A DNA stretch of 64,000 nucleotides from an uncultured Paracoccaceae bacterium (GTDB lineage: Bacteria > Pseudomonadota > Alphaproteobacteria > Rhodobacterales > Rhodobacteraceae). The stretch spans positions 124,001 through 188,000 of the forward strand of contig CATOSU010000010.1 in NCBI GenBank assembly GCA_951812615.1. The letters are read 5' to 3'. Under the pieces are notes generated by a model. It saw only the letters and a program-made list of their open reading frames with translations, did no database searches and had not been told where the DNA came from. Numbering within the stretch: position 1 is the first letter of the stretch; the number at the start of each line of letters is the position of its first letter. A program made the position numbers and the translations under genes. Below are positions 42,253-52,762 of the stretch, one piece after another.

Positions 42253-43821
42253 ATGAAACCGTTCGAATCCCCGCTCGAGGACATTCTGTTTTCGCTCAAC
42301 TCCGTCGCGCACACCAGCGACCTGCCCGATTGGGACGCAGAACTCGCAGGCGAAATCCTAGGCCATTTTTCCGCCTTTGCCGAAGGCGTGATAGCGCCTC
42401 TTGACGAAAGCGGCGATGCGCAGGGGTGCCGGCTGGAAAACGGCAAGGTCGTTATGCCCGAAGGCTTTGCCGATGCTTATCAGGAGTTGGCCGACGGCGG
42501 CTGGCAAGGCCTGACCGCGCCAGAAGAATTCGGGGGCATGGAACAAGGCCACTTGGTTGCTGCTGCCGTGTCCGAAGTGTTCTCCGGGGCCAACCATTCC
42601 ATGAGCATGGTCTGCAACCTGGTTCCCGGGGCGATATCGACATTGCTGCGCTTCGGCACCGAGGCGCAAAAGCAGGAGTGGATTTCCCGCCTTGCCGCCG
42701 GCGAAGCACTGTCGACGATGGCACTCACCGAACCCGGCGCCGGTTCTGACCTTTCGGCGATCCGCACAAAGGCCGAATTAACCGGAAACGGCTGGCAAAT
42801 CACCGGCGAAAAGATCTTCATTTCCGGCGGAGATCAGGACATGTCCGATGACATCCTTCATCTCGTCCTTGCCCGAACCGGCACCCGTGAACAGGGCATC
42901 AAGGGGCTGTCGCTGTTTCTTACCAGCAAGTCTCAGGCTGGAAGTTCTATATCCATCACACGGATCGAAGAAAAACTGGGGCTTCATGCCTCTCCCACCT
43001 GTCAGATGGCCTTTGATGCAGCGCCTACCGAATTGGTAGGAGAAGAAGGTGCAGGGCTTGCGGCCATGTTTACGGTGATGAACCACGCCCGCATCGACGT
43101 TTCCCTGCAGGGGGTCGCCCATGCGTCGCGGGCGCATGATATATCCAAGGCTTACGCGGCAGACCGTACCCAGGGCCGCAAATCCGATGGTACGCCGGCA
43201 GTTCTTTCTGATCATGCGGACGTCCGCCGGATGCTTGATGAGCAACGCAGCCTGGCTTTGGGCGCGCGGGGGATGGCACATATCACACTCGTCGAGCTCG
43301 AAAAGGGCACTCGTCCCGCGCTTGTGGATTTCCTGACACCGCTCTGCAAAGTCTTTTGTACCGAGGCAGGGATTCGCTCTGCCGATTTGGGTATTCAGAT
43401 CCTTGGCGGCTACGGGTATCTGACCGAATACCGCGTTTCGCAGACCTGGCGCGATGCACGGATCGCCTCGATCTATGAGGGAGCCAACGCAATACATGAA
43501 CTCGCCACAGCGACTCGCGGTCTCAAAGTCCAGGGAGGAGCTGGCCCGGACGGTTTTGACACCCTGATCGGCGAATTGACGGATCACCCGGACATTCTTT
43601 CTCTGCGCGACAAATGGCGAGTGGCCCGCAAAAAAATGCTGACGACGCCCGACCCGACCGAACTCGCCCATGACTTCACGCAACTCACATGCGCGTTGTT
43701 TTTTTGCGCTGTTTGGGCGCGTATCACTGCCGCCAGCGACAACATGGAGCTCAAGCGGCTTTTCGCAACTGTCTTGTCTAGACCATCCAGATTCTCACTC
43801 AGACCGTTTCTGGAAGATTGA
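42253..43821 (+). CDS. acyl-CoA dehydrogenase
   Basis: 522 residues. FAD/substrate motifs are ALTEPGAGSDLSAIRT and EKIFISGGDQD, with QILGGYGYLTEYRVSQTWRD then IASIYEGANAIHEL holding the catalytic Glu in IYEGANAI. The length and the LGLHASPTCQMAFDAAPTEL segment place it with the longer, DmdC/FadE-like branch. It would dehydrogenate a saturated (for example dihydrocinnamoyl-type) CoA ester so that it can enter the hydratase step. It is the last gene of the plus-strand operon. Confidence 0.85.
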   Translation: MKPFESPLEDILFSLNSVAHTSDLPDWDAELAGEILGHFSAFAEGVIAPLDESGDAQGCRLENGKVVMPEGFADAYQELADGGWQGLTAPEEFGGMEQGHLVAAAVSEVFSGANHSMSMVCNLVPGAISTLLRFGTEAQKQEWISRLAAGEALSTMALTEPGAGSDLSAIRTKAELTGNGWQITGEKIFISGGDQDMSDDILHLVLARTGTREQGIKGLSLFLTSKSQAGSSISITRIEEKLGLHASPTCQMAFDAAPTELVGEEGAGLAAMFTVMNHARIDVSLQGVAHASRAHDISKAYAADRTQGRKSDGTPAVLSDHADVRRMLDEQRSLALGARGMAHITLVELEKGTRPALVDFLTPLCKVFCTEAGIRSADLGIQILGGYGYLTEYRVSQTWRDARIASIYEGANAIHELATATRGLKVQGGAGPDGFDTLIGELTDHPDILSLRDKWRVARKKMLTTPDPTELAHDFTQLTCALFFCAVWARITAASDNMELKRLFATVLSRPSRFSLRPFLED

Positions 43822-43984
43822 CACCCAGAGACGGCGCTTAGAATCCAGACTACCTCGCATACGCAAGTTGCGCTTCCGTCAAAACCTGAAGCGCTCCAGG
43901 ACTGATATGCTGACAAACCAACCTTTCGGCCGGCTCGCTCAAATGTCCGGTTTGGCCGCGAGCAATTTGCGCCAGAACCGTCAA

Positions 43985-45868
43985 TCAGAACATGAAATTC
44001 AAGGCCAGCAAAGATGTCACCAGAAACAACAGGGTCATCGGTGCGCCCGCCTTCACGAAATCCATGACCCGATAGCCGGCCGGCCCCATGATCAATGCGT
44101 TGACCTGATGAGTCGGCAGGAGAAAGGAATTTGAGGTCGATATTGCAACTGTGAGCGCGAAAACTGCTGGATTGCCGCCGGCGGCGACCGCTATGGAGAC
44201 AGCCAGCGGCACAAGAAGGACTGTGGCTCCGACGTTTGACATAACAAGCGTAAAGACCGTCGCGAGTATCGCGATCGCAGCCTGTAGCGACCAGATCGGC
44301 CAGCCGTCGAGCATGCCCGTGACGCCCTCCGCGATCCAGGTTGCCGTGCCGGTGTTCTGCACGGCTACTCCCAGTGGGATGAGGCAGGCGAGCAGGAACA
44401 CGGTATTCCACCCCACCGCCCGATACGCCTCGTTGATGCTGAGCACCCCGGTCATGACCATCCCGATCGCACCAACGAAGAGGCAGAGCGACAGTCGGAT
44501 GTCGGAGAAAAGAACCAGCCCCAGAGCGATCGCAAAGAACAGCGCCGCGAAGCCAACTTTGTGAGGGCGGACATCGTCGCGCGGGAAGTCCGAGGTGACG
44601 ACCACGAAGTCGCGGTTGTGGGTCAGATCCTCGAGGTTTTCCCACCGCGTGAAAGTCGCAAACATGTCGCCGGACTGGAGCGGTACGTCGAAAATCTCGG
44701 TTTCCCCGTCGGCGGTCATGACACCGGGCCCGTGCCGAACTTCACTGCGCAGGATCGCCAGAAGCGCAAGGCCGTAGTTCTTTCGCAGCTGCAGTTGGCG
44801 GGCGGTTTTTCCGATCAGGCGCGATTCCGGCGGCACGACGATTTCGGCGACACCGCTTTTGCTGACATCGAACTCCTCTGCGAACATGTCGAGTTGATCG
44901 AGGATCCGCAGGCCATATGCCTCACCGAATTCTTGGATGGCAGCTTTTTCGCCCAGGACGGCGAGCTGACAACCGGCTGCAATCTCATTTTCCAACAGGG
45001 GAACGAAAATCCTCTCACCCTTGTGGAACGATCCCATGACATAGACATGATGCTCCTTCATCACATCGAGATAGGTTTTGCCGACCATCGGGCTGTTCTC
45101 TGGCACCACAACTTCAACGATGTCCGGTCGCACGCCGTATATCCGATGGAAGTAGTCTTTGACCGATTGCGCAGAGGCGGCATCATCCTCAGCAGCCGCC
45201 GCGGGTAGCACGTAGCGCCCGAACAGCACGAAGTAAACGATGCCGACGCAGACGAGGCACACGCCGATCGGGAAAACCGAGAAGAGCCCGAAGGGTGCGA
45301 TCTGCGCGTCGTCCGGCAAGGTCGCGTTCGCCGATGCTGTCAGATCGTTGAGCAGGATGAGCGGCGAGGATCCCACCATCGTCATGGTGCCGCCAAGGAT
45401 CGCGCAAAACCCCATTGGCATGAGCAGCCGGCCGAGCGGCAGGCCGCTGCGGATCGAGATCCGGCTGACCACCGGCAGGAACAGAGCCGCCGCGCCGACA
45501 TTCTGCATGAAAGAAGAGATCACGCCGACCGTTCCGGAAATGATGGGGATGATCCGCTTCTCGGTGGCGCCGCCGTATTTCAATATCAGACTTGCGACGC
45601 GGCTCATCACTCCGGTTTTGTCGAGCCCGGCCCCGATGATCATGACGGCGATAATCGAAACAACCGCATTTGACGACAGCCCGTCGAAAAGTTGCGAAGT
45701 ATCGGCCAGTTGCTCAAGGCCCGGCAGTTGAGCCAGAACACCCACTAGGACCAGAATGAAAATGGCCGACACGTCTATTCGGAAGACTTCGGTGGCAAAC
45801 AGGATCACCGTCAGTCCCAGGAGTCCGAGAACAACAATCATCTCGGTGGTGAGGCCGGCAAATTCCAT
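43985..45868 (-). CDS. SLC13-family permease with TrkA-C domains
   Basis: 627 residues from ATG 45868 with GGGGGACAG upstream; an 82-codon upstream extension has no family support and is rejected. The N- and C-terminal thirds are polytopic (VVLGLLGLTVILFATEVFRI; SNVGATVLLVPLAVSIAVAA; SNSFLLPTHQVNALIMGPAG). The middle carries two RCK_C/TrkA-C domains (VVVPENSPMVGKTY, IVVPPESRLIGKTARQLQ). The layout is that of SAC1/YfbS-type SLC13 anion or carboxylate transporters. It lies after the EryI- and EryH-like genes in one minus-strand unit, so it may export or import a sugar acid or phosphate/sulfate. Confidence 0.85.
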   Translation of the reverse strand: MEFAGLTTEMIVVLGLLGLTVILFATEVFRIDVSAIFILVLVGVLAQLPGLEQLADTSQLFDGLSSNAVVSIIAVMIIGAGLDKTGVMSRVASLILKYGGATEKRIIPIISGTVGVISSFMQNVGAAALFLPVVSRISIRSGLPLGRLLMPMGFCAILGGTMTMVGSSPLILLNDLTASANATLPDDAQIAPFGLFSVFPIGVCLVCVGIVYFVLFGRYVLPAAAAEDDAASAQSVKDYFHRIYGVRPDIVEVVVPENSPMVGKTYLDVMKEHHVYVMGSFHKGERIFVPLLENEIAAGCQLAVLGEKAAIQEFGEAYGLRILDQLDMFAEEFDVSKSGVAEIVVPPESRLIGKTARQLQLRKNYGLALLAILRSEVRHGPGVMTADGETEIFDVPLQSGDMFATFTRWENLEDLTHNRDFVVVTSDFPRDDVRPHKVGFAALFFAIALGLVLFSDIRLSLCLFVGAIGMVMTGVLSINEAYRAVGWNTVFLLACLIPLGVAVQNTGTATWIAEGVTGMLDGWPIWSLQAAIAILATVFTLVMSNVGATVLLVPLAVSIAVAAGGNPAVFALTVAISTSNSFLLPTHQVNALIMGPAGYRVMDFVKAGAPMTLLFLVTSLLALNFMF

Positions 45869-45977
45869 CTGTCCCCCGATGCCGAAATTATCCGGCACAG
45901 TCCCAGAACCGCCGTTTCGCAGCGGAACTGGGCATTTGAACCGGCGCCCGTGACGCTCGAAGCCGCGGGGTTTTCCT

Positions 45978-46433
45978 TTAGCTCGCGCTGTATCTGGCAC
46001 CGACCTCGTCGATCGCCTGCACGTTTCCGGCAGAGCGCCCATTCGGGTCGAAGCTGCTTTCGAGGTAGGCATCGACGATTGTTTTTGCCAATTCACCCGC
46101 GACCGTGCGGGCGCCGAGCGTGACGATCTGGGCGTTGTTCGACGTCGCTGCCTTGCCGGCGGAATAGGCGTCGCTGATCAGCGCGGCGCGGATGCCCGGC
46201 ACCTTGTTTGCAGCGATACAGACACCGATCCCGGTGCCGCAGCACAGGATCGCGCGGTCATATGTTCCGTTCACCACTTCGGTCGCCACCCGGTCGGACA
46301 AGTTTGCGTAGAACGGGTCCGGGCCGGCGTCGGTTCGCGAGATCTCGCACACGTCAAAGCGGTCACTCAGATATTCCGCCAATTCTCTGGCCAACCCCTC
46401 TCCGGCGCTGTCGCCCGCAACTGCGATTTTCAT
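45978..46433 (-). CDS. eryI: RpiB-family isomerase, probable D-erythrulose 4-phosphate isomerase (EryI type)
   Basis: 151 residues from ATG 46433. The RpiB/LacAB fold is clear: [20 protein letters not shown], the catalytic loop [20 protein letters not shown] and [16 protein letters not shown]. It lies 11 bases after a TIM-like gene of the EryH kind, the same pair that in Brucella converts L-erythrulose 1-phosphate to D-erythrulose 4-phosphate and then D-erythrose 4-phosphate. Here the pair would serve the RuBisCO-like decarboxylase at 50342. Ribose-5-phosphate isomerase is the generic alternative. Confidence 0.75.
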   Translation of the reverse strand: MKIAVAGDSAGEGLARELAEYLSDRFDVCEISRTDAGPDPFYANLSDRVATEVVNGTYDRAILCCGTGIGVCIAANKVPGIRAALISDAYSAGKAATSNNAQIVTLGARTVAGELAKTIVDAYLESSFDPNGRSAGNVQAIDEVGARYSAS

Positions 46434-46444
46434 TCGTCTCTCCA

Positions 46445-47212
46445 TCAGGTTACCGCTGCGCAGCGCGCGAGAATGTCCAGATATCCATCGACGTCCCAGG
46501 CCGAGCGCCCGATAAACAGCCCGTCGATATTCGGGCAGGCGATCAGTTCCTGGCAGTTGTCCGGGTTGACCGACCCGCCGTAGAGGCACGGCACGCGGCG
46601 GGCCAGAACGTCCTGCGCGACGTCGATGATCTCGCCCTGCCGTGCGTCGGCGTAGTCTGACGTGGCCGGGATGCCGCCTTCGCCGATAGCCCAAACGGGT
46701 TCGTAGGCAAGCAGGATCGGCGCGGCCTTCTGGTTGCCCTTGAGCAAACCCAGGGCAGTACGGACTTGGGTCTCCAGGACCTCTCGCGCCTTCCCTGCTT
46801 CGCGCTCGGCAAGCGTCTCGCCGATGCAGATCAGCGGGATCAGCCCATGCCGCGCTGCGGCGGCTGTCTTCAGTCCGACGGTTTCGTCGGTTTCGCCGAA
46901 ATGCGCGCGCCGCTCGGAATGGCCAAGCTCCACGATCTCGGCGCCACAGTCCTTCACCATCAGCGGTGAGATCTCGCCAGTCCATGCACCTTGATCGTCC
47001 CAATGCATGTTTTGAACGCCGACCTTGACCGACGTGTCCGAGAGGATGGATTTCACTTCACGAACGGATGTGAATGGCGGGATGACGAAGCGCTGGATTT
47101 CCGGCGCACGCGCGTTGTCGGCCTGCCCCAATGCGACCGCAAACGTCGTCGCCTCGGCCAGCGTCTTGTTCATTTTCCAGCTGGTGCCAATCCACAAGTT
47201 CGGGTGCGGCAT
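46445..47212 (-). CDS. eryH: TIM-family isomerase, probable L-erythrulose 1-phosphate isomerase (EryH type)
   Basis: 255 residues. The start [15 protein letters not shown] holds the active-site Asn/Lys; [15 protein letters not shown] gives the catalytic His and [15 protein letters not shown] the catalytic Glu; then CLYGGSVNP. The TSWKMNKT and [10 protein letters not shown] wording, and the [18 protein letters not shown] segment, are those of the EryH branch rather than glycolytic TpiA. Divergent from transketolase, with the shared 21-bp motif in the 87-base gap. Confidence 0.8.
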   Translation of the reverse strand: MPHPNLWIGTSWKMNKTLAEATTFAVALGQADNARAPEIQRFVIPPFTSVREVKSILSDTSVKVGVQNMHWDDQGAWTGEISPLMVKDCGAEIVELGHSERRAHFGETDETVGLKTAAAARHGLIPLICIGETLAEREAGKAREVLETQVRTALGLLKGNQKAAPILLAYEPVWAIGEGGIPATSDYADARQGEIIDVAQDVLARRVPCLYGGSVNPDNCQELIACPNIDGLFIGRSAWDVDGYLDILARCAAVT

Positions 47213-47243
47213 ATGGGCGGGCTTTCGCAGATTCGAGTTGCAG

Positions 47244-47264
47244 CTGGTATAATGACATACTAAT
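47244..47264 (+). promoter_or_regulatory. 21-bp shared motif, site 3 (eryH/tkt intergenic)
   Basis: Reads CTGGTATAAT, G, ACATACTAAT. It matches consensus CTGRTATRAT-N-ASRTRCTAAT with the sites at 55272-55292 and 57374-57394; 15 of 21 positions are identical in all three. It overlaps a perfect TATAAT at 47248, so a bound protein would block the promoter. The candidate binder is the GntR protein at 56374. Confidence 0.75.
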
Positions 47265-47299
47265 ACGATGACAACCCTAATCGATACAGAAAGAACTTG

Positions 47300-49348
47300 A
47301 TGGCCAGTGAATCGAATTCAAAACCCGATCCGGTGAAACTCGCCAATGCACTTGCCGCAGCGCGCTCTGACGGCGAGACATTCGCATTGGCAAACTGCGT
47401 CCGGGCTCTTTCCATTGACGCGGTCGAGGCGGCGAATTCGGGGCATCCGGGCGCACCAATGGGCATGGCGGATGCGGCGACGGTTCTGTTTCGTGACTTC
47501 CTGAAGTTTGACGCTGCAGACCCGGACTGGCCTGATCGTGACCGGGTGGTTCTGTCGAACGGGCATGCCTCGATGCTGCTCTATTCGTTGTTGCACCTGA
47601 CCGGCTTCGAGGACATGACGATCGACCAGATCCGGAATTTCCGTCAACTGGGCGCGATCACGGCTGGGCACCCGGAATACGGTCATGCAAAGGGCATTGA
47701 GACGACGACGGGGCCTCTGGGGCAAGGCTTGGGAAGCGCAGTCGGAATGGCTATGGCTGAACAGGCTCTGGCAGCGGAATTCGGCTCGGAACTGGTCGAT
47801 CACCATACATATGTGTTCTTAGGTGACGGCTGCCTTCAGGAGGGCATCGGACAGGAAGCGATTTCGCTCGCCGGGCACCTTGGTCTTGGCAAGCTGATCG
47901 TCCTTTATGACGACAACGACATCACAATAGACGGGCCGACCTCGATCTCGTTTTCCGACGATGTCCCGGCGAGGTTGGTGGCCTGCGGCTGGCATGCCCA
48001 GGCTTGCAACGGGCACGACGCGCAAGCGCTCAAAACAGCCATTGCCGCAGCGCGTGCCGAGACCACAAAACCCTCGATTATCGCGATGAAGACGGTGATC
48101 GGGATCGGGGCACCGACCAAGGCCGGCACAGCGGGCTCGCATGGCGCACCGCTCGGCGTCGACGAGGCCGCGGCCGCCAAACAGGCACTTGACTGGAGTT
48201 CTGAACCGTTCGAGATCCCCGCCGACCTTGCCGCTCAATGGCGGGATATTGGGGCCAAGGGCCGGACTGCGCGCCTTGCCTGGCAGAAAAGGCTCGAAGC
48301 CGCAGATGCCAAGATTTGCGCCGAGTTCGTTCGCCGGATGGCAGGAGACATGCCGGAAGGTTTTGACCGGGCGGTGGCAGATGCGCGCGCCAAGCTTTTT
48401 ACCGAACCCGCCAAGGTCGCGACACGCAAGGCCAGCCAGATGGCGCTCGACGTGCTGGCCCCTGCCCTTCCCGAACTGATCGGCGGTTCGGCGGACCTGA
48501 CCGGTTCTAACCTGACCCGGGTCCCGGCGATTGACACCCAATATGCACGAGGCAAGCCAGGGCGCTATATCGGCTATGGTGTGCGGGAATTCGGAATGTC
48601 AGCGGCGATGAACGGTATGTCGACCCATGGCGGGCTGATCCCATATGGCGGTACTTTCCTCGTGTTCTCGGACTATGCACGCAACGCCATCCGGCTCTCG
48701 GCGTTGATGGGCGTGGGTACAATCTATGTCATGACTCATGATTCCATTGGTCTTGGCGAAGACGGGCCAACCCACCAGCCGGTCGAACACCTTGCTTCGC
48801 TGCGTGCGATCCCAAACCTTTTGACATTCCGCCCTGCGGATGCGGTTGAGACCCTTGAATGCTGGGAAATCGCACTGCGCAGCCGCAAGACCCCGTCGCT
48901 TCTGGCGCTCAGCCGGCAGGGCGTGCCGCAGCTTCGAACCGATGCCGGTGACGAAAACCTCTCGGCCAGGGGCGCCTATGTCATCCGGCAATTCGGCGTG
49001 ACGCGGGACGTAACGCTGTTGTCCACAGGAACCGAAGTCAGCCTTGCGGTCGAGGCGGCTGCGGCGTTGGCAGAAGATGGGATTGGCGCGGCCGTCGTGT
49101 CGATGCCTTGCTGGGAACTCTTCGAACAGCAGGATGCCGCCTATCGCGCGGCAACGTTGGGCGAGGCGCCATGCATCGCCGTCGAGGCCGCCGGCAAGTT
49201 CGGCTGGACCCGCTATGTCGATAGCGAAGACGACGTGATCGGCATGACCGGTTTCGGCGCCTCTGGCCCGGCCGGCCAGCTCTACGAGTATTTCGGCATC
49301 ACCGCCGACGCCATCGTTGCCCGCGCAAAGTCGCGCCTGAACGCATAA
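47300..49348 (+). CDS. tkt: transketolase
   Basis: 682 residues from ATG 47300. Typical features: [19 protein letters not shown] near the start, [16 protein letters not shown], the ThDP motif GDGCLQEG...[11 protein letters not shown], and [25 protein letters not shown] and [20 protein letters not shown]. It moves two-carbon units between sugar phosphates, here probably linking erythrose 4-phosphate to the pentose/hexose pools. It is followed after 11 bases by transaldolase, with which it forms a two-gene operon. Confidence 0.95.
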   Translation: MASESNSKPDPVKLANALAAARSDGETFALANCVRALSIDAVEAANSGHPGAPMGMADAATVLFRDFLKFDAADPDWPDRDRVVLSNGHASMLLYSLLHLTGFEDMTIDQIRNFRQLGAITAGHPEYGHAKGIETTTGPLGQGLGSAVGMAMAEQALAAEFGSELVDHHTYVFLGDGCLQEGIGQEAISLAGHLGLGKLIVLYDDNDITIDGPTSISFSDDVPARLVACGWHAQACNGHDAQALKTAIAAARAETTKPSIIAMKTVIGIGAPTKAGTAGSHGAPLGVDEAAAAKQALDWSSEPFEIPADLAAQWRDIGAKGRTARLAWQKRLEAADAKICAEFVRRMAGDMPEGFDRAVADARAKLFTEPAKVATRKASQMALDVLAPALPELIGGSADLTGSNLTRVPAIDTQYARGKPGRYIGYGVREFGMSAAMNGMSTHGGLIPYGGTFLVFSDYARNAIRLSALMGVGTIYVMTHDSIGLGEDGPTHQPVEHLASLRAIPNLLTFRPADAVETLECWEIALRSRKTPSLLALSRQGVPQLRTDAGDENLSARGAYVIRQFGVTRDVTLLSTGTEVSLAVEAAAALAEDGIGAAVVSMPCWELFEQQDAAYRAATLGEAPCIAVEAAGKFGWTRYVDSEDDVIGMTGFGASGPAGQLYEYFGITADAIVARAKSRLNA

Positions 49349-49359
49349 GGAATCCCGAC

Positions 49360-50328
49360 ATGAAGAGCGTATTGGACCAGCTGAGAGAAATGACAGTTGT
49401 CGTAGCTGATACCGGCGAAGTCGCGGCCGTGCGTGAATACAAACCAGTGGATTGCACGACAAACCCGTCACTGGTGTTGGCGGCTCTGAAAGATCCGACT
49501 GCCGAGGCGCTGGTCATGCACGAGATTGAGGCCGGGCGCCGGTCAGGGCGCAATGCAGAACAGGTCACGGATGTTCTGACCGTTGCCATCGGCGCCGAGT
49601 TGGCGGCACTGGTTCCGGGCCGTGTGTCGACCGAGGTCGACGCTTGCCTGTCCTTTGACACAAACGCGTCCGTGGCAAGGGCCCGCGCGATCATCGCGGA
49701 ATACGGCCGGCGGGGGATATCCAAGGACCGGATTCTGATCAAGCTCGCGGCCACGTGGGATGGTATCCGGGCCGCCGAAATCCTGCAGCGCGAGGGCATC
49801 GACTGCAACCTGACGCTGATCTTTTCGCTGGCGCAAGCCATCGCCTGTGCCGATGCCGGAGCTTTTCTGATTTCCCCCTTCGTCGGGCGGATCACCGACT
49901 GGTACAAAAAGGCCGAAGGTCGCGACGGATATGCACCCGAGGAAGACCCGGGAGTAAGGTCGGTGCGGGCGATATACGACTATTACAAGTCGAACAGCAT
50001 CGATACCGTGGTGATGGGGGCCTCTTTCCGCAACGCCGGCCAGATCAAGGCGCTTGCGGGGTGCGACAACCTGACGATTGCGCCGAAACTTCTGGACGAA
50101 CTGTCGGGCGACACCTCCGAATTGCCGCGTCTTCTGAAGCCAGAGAATGCGACCGGCACCGCTCCGATCAGGATGGACGAGGCCACGTTTCGCTGGCAGA
50201 TGAATGCTGATCCCATGGCCACCGAGAAATTCGCCGATGGGATCCGCAACTTCGATGCCGATCACAGAAAGCTGATCGCGCTCGTTCAGGATCGGATGGC
50301 GTCCGAAACGGTGTTGCCGGCAAGCTAG
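49360..50328 (+). CDS. tal: transaldolase
   Basis: 322 residues, TalB type. It starts MKSVLDQLREMTVVVADTGE; CTTNPSLVLAAL holds the phosphate-site Asn, EVDACLSFDT the Asp, and RILIKLAATWDGI the Schiff-base Lys, followed by NLTLIFSLAQA and ISPFVGRITDWY. It converts erythrose 4-phosphate and fructose 6-phosphate to sedoheptulose 7-phosphate and glyceraldehyde 3-phosphate. Its end is convergent with the RuBisCO-like gene 13 bases away. Confidence 0.95.
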   Translation: MKSVLDQLREMTVVVADTGEVAAVREYKPVDCTTNPSLVLAALKDPTAEALVMHEIEAGRRSGRNAEQVTDVLTVAIGAELAALVPGRVSTEVDACLSFDTNASVARARAIIAEYGRRGISKDRILIKLAATWDGIRAAEILQREGIDCNLTLIFSLAQAIACADAGAFLISPFVGRITDWYKKAEGRDGYAPEEDPGVRSVRAIYDYYKSNSIDTVVMGASFRNAGQIKALAGCDNLTIAPKLLDELSGDTSELPRLLKPENATGTAPIRMDEATFRWQMNADPMATEKFADGIRNFDADHRKLIALVQDRMASETVLPAS

Positions 50329-50341
50329 GACACCGGCGCGG

Positions 50342-51643
50342 CTAACCCCATTTCAAAAGCGCCGCGGACAGTTCCGGGTGCTCTTTCGCGTAGTCTGCCA
50401 ATTCGACGTCCATCTCCGCAGCTTTCCACGCCTGGCGGATCGCCCGCACGCCAGCGGCCGCTCCCATCGGGTGACCATGGATGCCGCCGCCGCCGAGATA
50501 CATCAGGTCCAGCGTTCGTCCCGTGCGCCGGTAGGTTTCCACAGCCTGGCCACCCCACTGCCCGGAACAGACCACCGGGAGGGGGCGGTCTGCGTCTGAA
50601 AAGATGGGGGTGGCCAGGTCGTGGAACGACCGGACGAAGCTGTCGTCCGGCTCCCAGTATTTGGCGCGGACACCGTTGATCTGGAACTGATCGACACCCA
50701 GCAGGCGCCAGATCTTCTGATAGGCCCGGAATTCCATGCCGAGGCCCGGATGCCGGGTCAGGATGTCCCAGCCGTTGCGGTGGGCATGCAGGCAGAGCTG
50801 TGACCGCTTGCGCAGAAACGACATGCCACCATAGCCGATGGAGTTGATGTTGATCACGGCGGCATTGCCACCTGCCTCTGCCACGAGGTCGTGGTTCTTC
50901 ATCATCACGTCCGGGTCGGCCGACGAAATGCCAAAGGCATACATGACGCGCTTGCCGGTCTTCTGTTCGTGGTCCTTGATCACCGGCATGATCGCATCCA
51001 CCCGATGTTCCAGCGAGGAATAGCCGGGGCTCATCAGCTTCTCGTCGTCTTTTATGAAGTCGACACCCGCTTCGCAGAGTTGCCGCACCACCTCCGCCGT
51101 CTCATCCGGCAGCAGCCCCAGCGACGGTTTGATGATCGAGGCGATGATCGGCCCTCTATCGACCCCGGTCAGACGCCGCGATCCGGATATGCCGAATTGC
51201 GGGCCCGGATGACATGACCATGCTTCCGGCAGGTCGATGTCCATAACGCGGATGCCGCTCAGCCCCCGCACCGCGTAGACGCCGCCGACCGTGATCGTCA
51301 TCAGCGCCGCGAGGTCGGTTCCAACCGCTTCCAGCGGATAGGCAATGACAGCTTCTGCACGGTGATAGGGGCCCGCTCCGCCGGGATCCGGGATCGAGGG
51401 GACTGTGGCGTCCGGCAAATCCGAAATTGCCACGACCCGGGCTGCGCAGCGGGCCTGGACTTCCGCAGTCTCTCCCGGCAGTTCCGTAAACGTGCCCGTC
51501 GACTGATCGGCCGCGATCTTGGCAGCCAGCGCCTCAATGTCGCCCGACGTTTCAAGCCGGTACGTCACCCGAATTTCGTCAATCGGCATTACATCCGCCC
51601 CCGTTTCTAACTCAAGATCACCATCATATCTCGTGCCGGTCAT
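50342..51643 (-). CDS. oiaC: RuBisCO-like protein, probable 3-oxo-isoapionate-4-phosphate decarboxylase
   Basis: 433 residues. The N-terminal RuBisCO-like domain precedes the barrel. SIIKPSLGL aligns with the active-site Lys loop, and [14 protein letters not shown] with the carbamylated Lys and metal-binding Asp-Glu. [10 protein letters not shown] is followed by a phosphate-binding [12 protein letters not shown]; the bona fide RuBisCO small-subunit partner is absent. RLPs with an OiaK-type kinase and OiaX-type oxidoisomerase are 3-oxo-isoapionate-4-phosphate decarboxylases (giving L-erythrulose 1-phosphate) or transcarboxylase/hydrolases. EryH/EryI nearby favours the decarboxylase. The ATG at 51643 overlaps the aldolase stop in ATGA, fixing the start. 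Carbon fixation is not expected. Confidence 0.75.
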   Translation of the reverse strand: MTGTRYDGDLELETGADVMPIDEIRVTYRLETSGDIEALAAKIAADQSTGTFTELPGETAEVQARCAARVVAISDLPDATVPSIPDPGGAGPYHRAEAVIAYPLEAVGTDLAALMTITVGGVYAVRGLSGIRVMDIDLPEAWSCHPGPQFGISGSRRLTGVDRGPIIASIIKPSLGLLPDETAEVVRQLCEAGVDFIKDDEKLMSPGYSSLEHRVDAIMPVIKDHEQKTGKRVMYAFGISSADPDVMMKNHDLVAEAGGNAAVININSIGYGGMSFLRKRSQLCLHAHRNGWDILTRHPGLGMEFRAYQKIWRLLGVDQFQINGVRAKYWEPDDSFVRSFHDLATPIFSDADRPLPVVCSGQWGGQAVETYRRTGRTLDLMYLGGGGIHGHPMGAAAGVRAIRQAWKAAEMDVELADYAKEHPELSAALLKWG

Positions 51644-52707
51644 GCCGCGCGTGGTGGCGCCAAGCTGCCGGAGGCGTAGCGATCGGCCATTTCCGAGAGG
51701 GGTATGGCGGTGATCTTATGGGCATGCCCTGCCGCGCCGAACCGTTCAAACCTGTCGCGGCACTCGGCCGCCATCGCCTCGATCCCCGGCGCGAGATACT
51801 TGCGTGGGTCAAACTCTGCTTTGTTCTCGTCAAGCACCTTGCGCACCGCGCTGGTCATCGCGAGGCGCAGATCGGTGTCGATGTTGACCTTGCGCACGCC
51901 GTTCTTGATGCCGATCTCGATCTCTGCGAGAGGCACGCCCCACGTGGGAGCGATTTCGCCGCCATGGGCGTTGATGATGTCCTGCAGTTCCTGCGGCACC
52001 GACGACGACCCGTGCATCACCAGATGCGTGTCGGGCAGCCGTTCATGGATGCGTTTGATCGCGTCCATCGCCAGTATTTCGCCGTCCGGCTTGCGTGTGA
52101 ACTTGTAGGCCCCGTGCGAGGTGCCGATGGCCACCGCCAGCGCGTCAACGTTCGTAAGCCTGGCGAATTCCGCCGCCTCATCCGGATCGGTGATCAGTTG
52201 ATCGCGACTGAGTTCGCCCTCGAACCCGTGCCCATCCTCCGCCTCGCCTTTCCCGGTCTCGAGCGAACCCAGATGTCCGATTTCGCCCTCGACCGAAGCA
52301 CCTACCAGATGCGCCATCTCGCTGACCTTGGCGGTGACGCCGACATTGTAGTCGAAATCCGACGGCGTCTTGCCGTCCTCGGTCAGCGAGCCATCCATCA
52401 TGACCGACGAGAACCCGTTCATTAGCGCCGAGAGACAGGTCTGCGGCGAATTGCCATGATCCTGATGCATACAGACCGGAACATGCGGATACATCTCGAT
52501 CGCGGCCCGGATCAGATGCGACAGTGCGATGTCGCCGGCGAATTTCCGGGCACCGCGGCTGGCCTGCATGATGACCGGGCTGTCGGTTGCATCCGCCGCC
52601 TGCATGATAGCCAGCATCTGTTCGAGGTTGTTGACGTTGAACGCCGGCAGGCCGTAGGAATGCTCGGCGGCGTGGTCAAGCAATTGGCGCAGGGAAACTA
52701 AGGCCAT
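51640..52707 (-). CDS. fba: class II fructose-bisphosphate aldolase (CbbA type)
   Basis: 355 residues from ATG 52707 ([19 protein letters not shown]); a further upstream in-frame ATG adds a non-family tail. Zinc ligands and active site appear in [44 protein letters not shown] and [14 protein letters not shown]. The CbbA branch also makes sedoheptulose 1,7-bisphosphate from erythrose 4-phosphate and DHAP, which fits a pathway that ends in erythrose 4-phosphate. Translationally coupled to the RuBisCO-like gene. Confidence 0.93.
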   Translation of the reverse strand: MALVSLRQLLDHAAEHSYGLPAFNVNNLEQMLAIMQAADATDSPVIMQASRGARKFAGDIALSHLIRAAIEMYPHVPVCMHQDHGNSPQTCLSALMNGFSSVMMDGSLTEDGKTPSDFDYNVGVTAKVSEMAHLVGASVEGEIGHLGSLETGKGEAEDGHGFEGELSRDQLITDPDEAAEFARLTNVDALAVAIGTSHGAYKFTRKPDGEILAMDAIKRIHERLPDTHLVMHGSSSVPQELQDIINAHGGEIAPTWGVPLAEIEIGIKNGVRKVNIDTDLRLAMTSAVRKVLDENKAEFDPRKYLAPGIEAMAAECRDRFERFGAAGHAHKITAIPLSEMADRYASGSLAPPRAA

Positions 52708-52762
52708 GTTCGGTGGCTCCAGATGTGGCGCGGGTGATTTGTCCAGCGCGGGTTGTTTGAAT

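Noticed and set aside
45869-46096. N-terminal extension of the SLC13 permease
   Set aside because: The extra 76 or so codons overlap the isomerase gene region, are Arg/Ser-rich and have no family match; ATG 45868 has a clear ribosome site.
50342-51643. Autotrophic RuBisCO and a Calvin cycle operon
   Set aside because: The protein is a RuBisCO-like form, no small subunit or phosphoribulokinase is present, and the neighbours fit erythrulose-phosphate metabolism.
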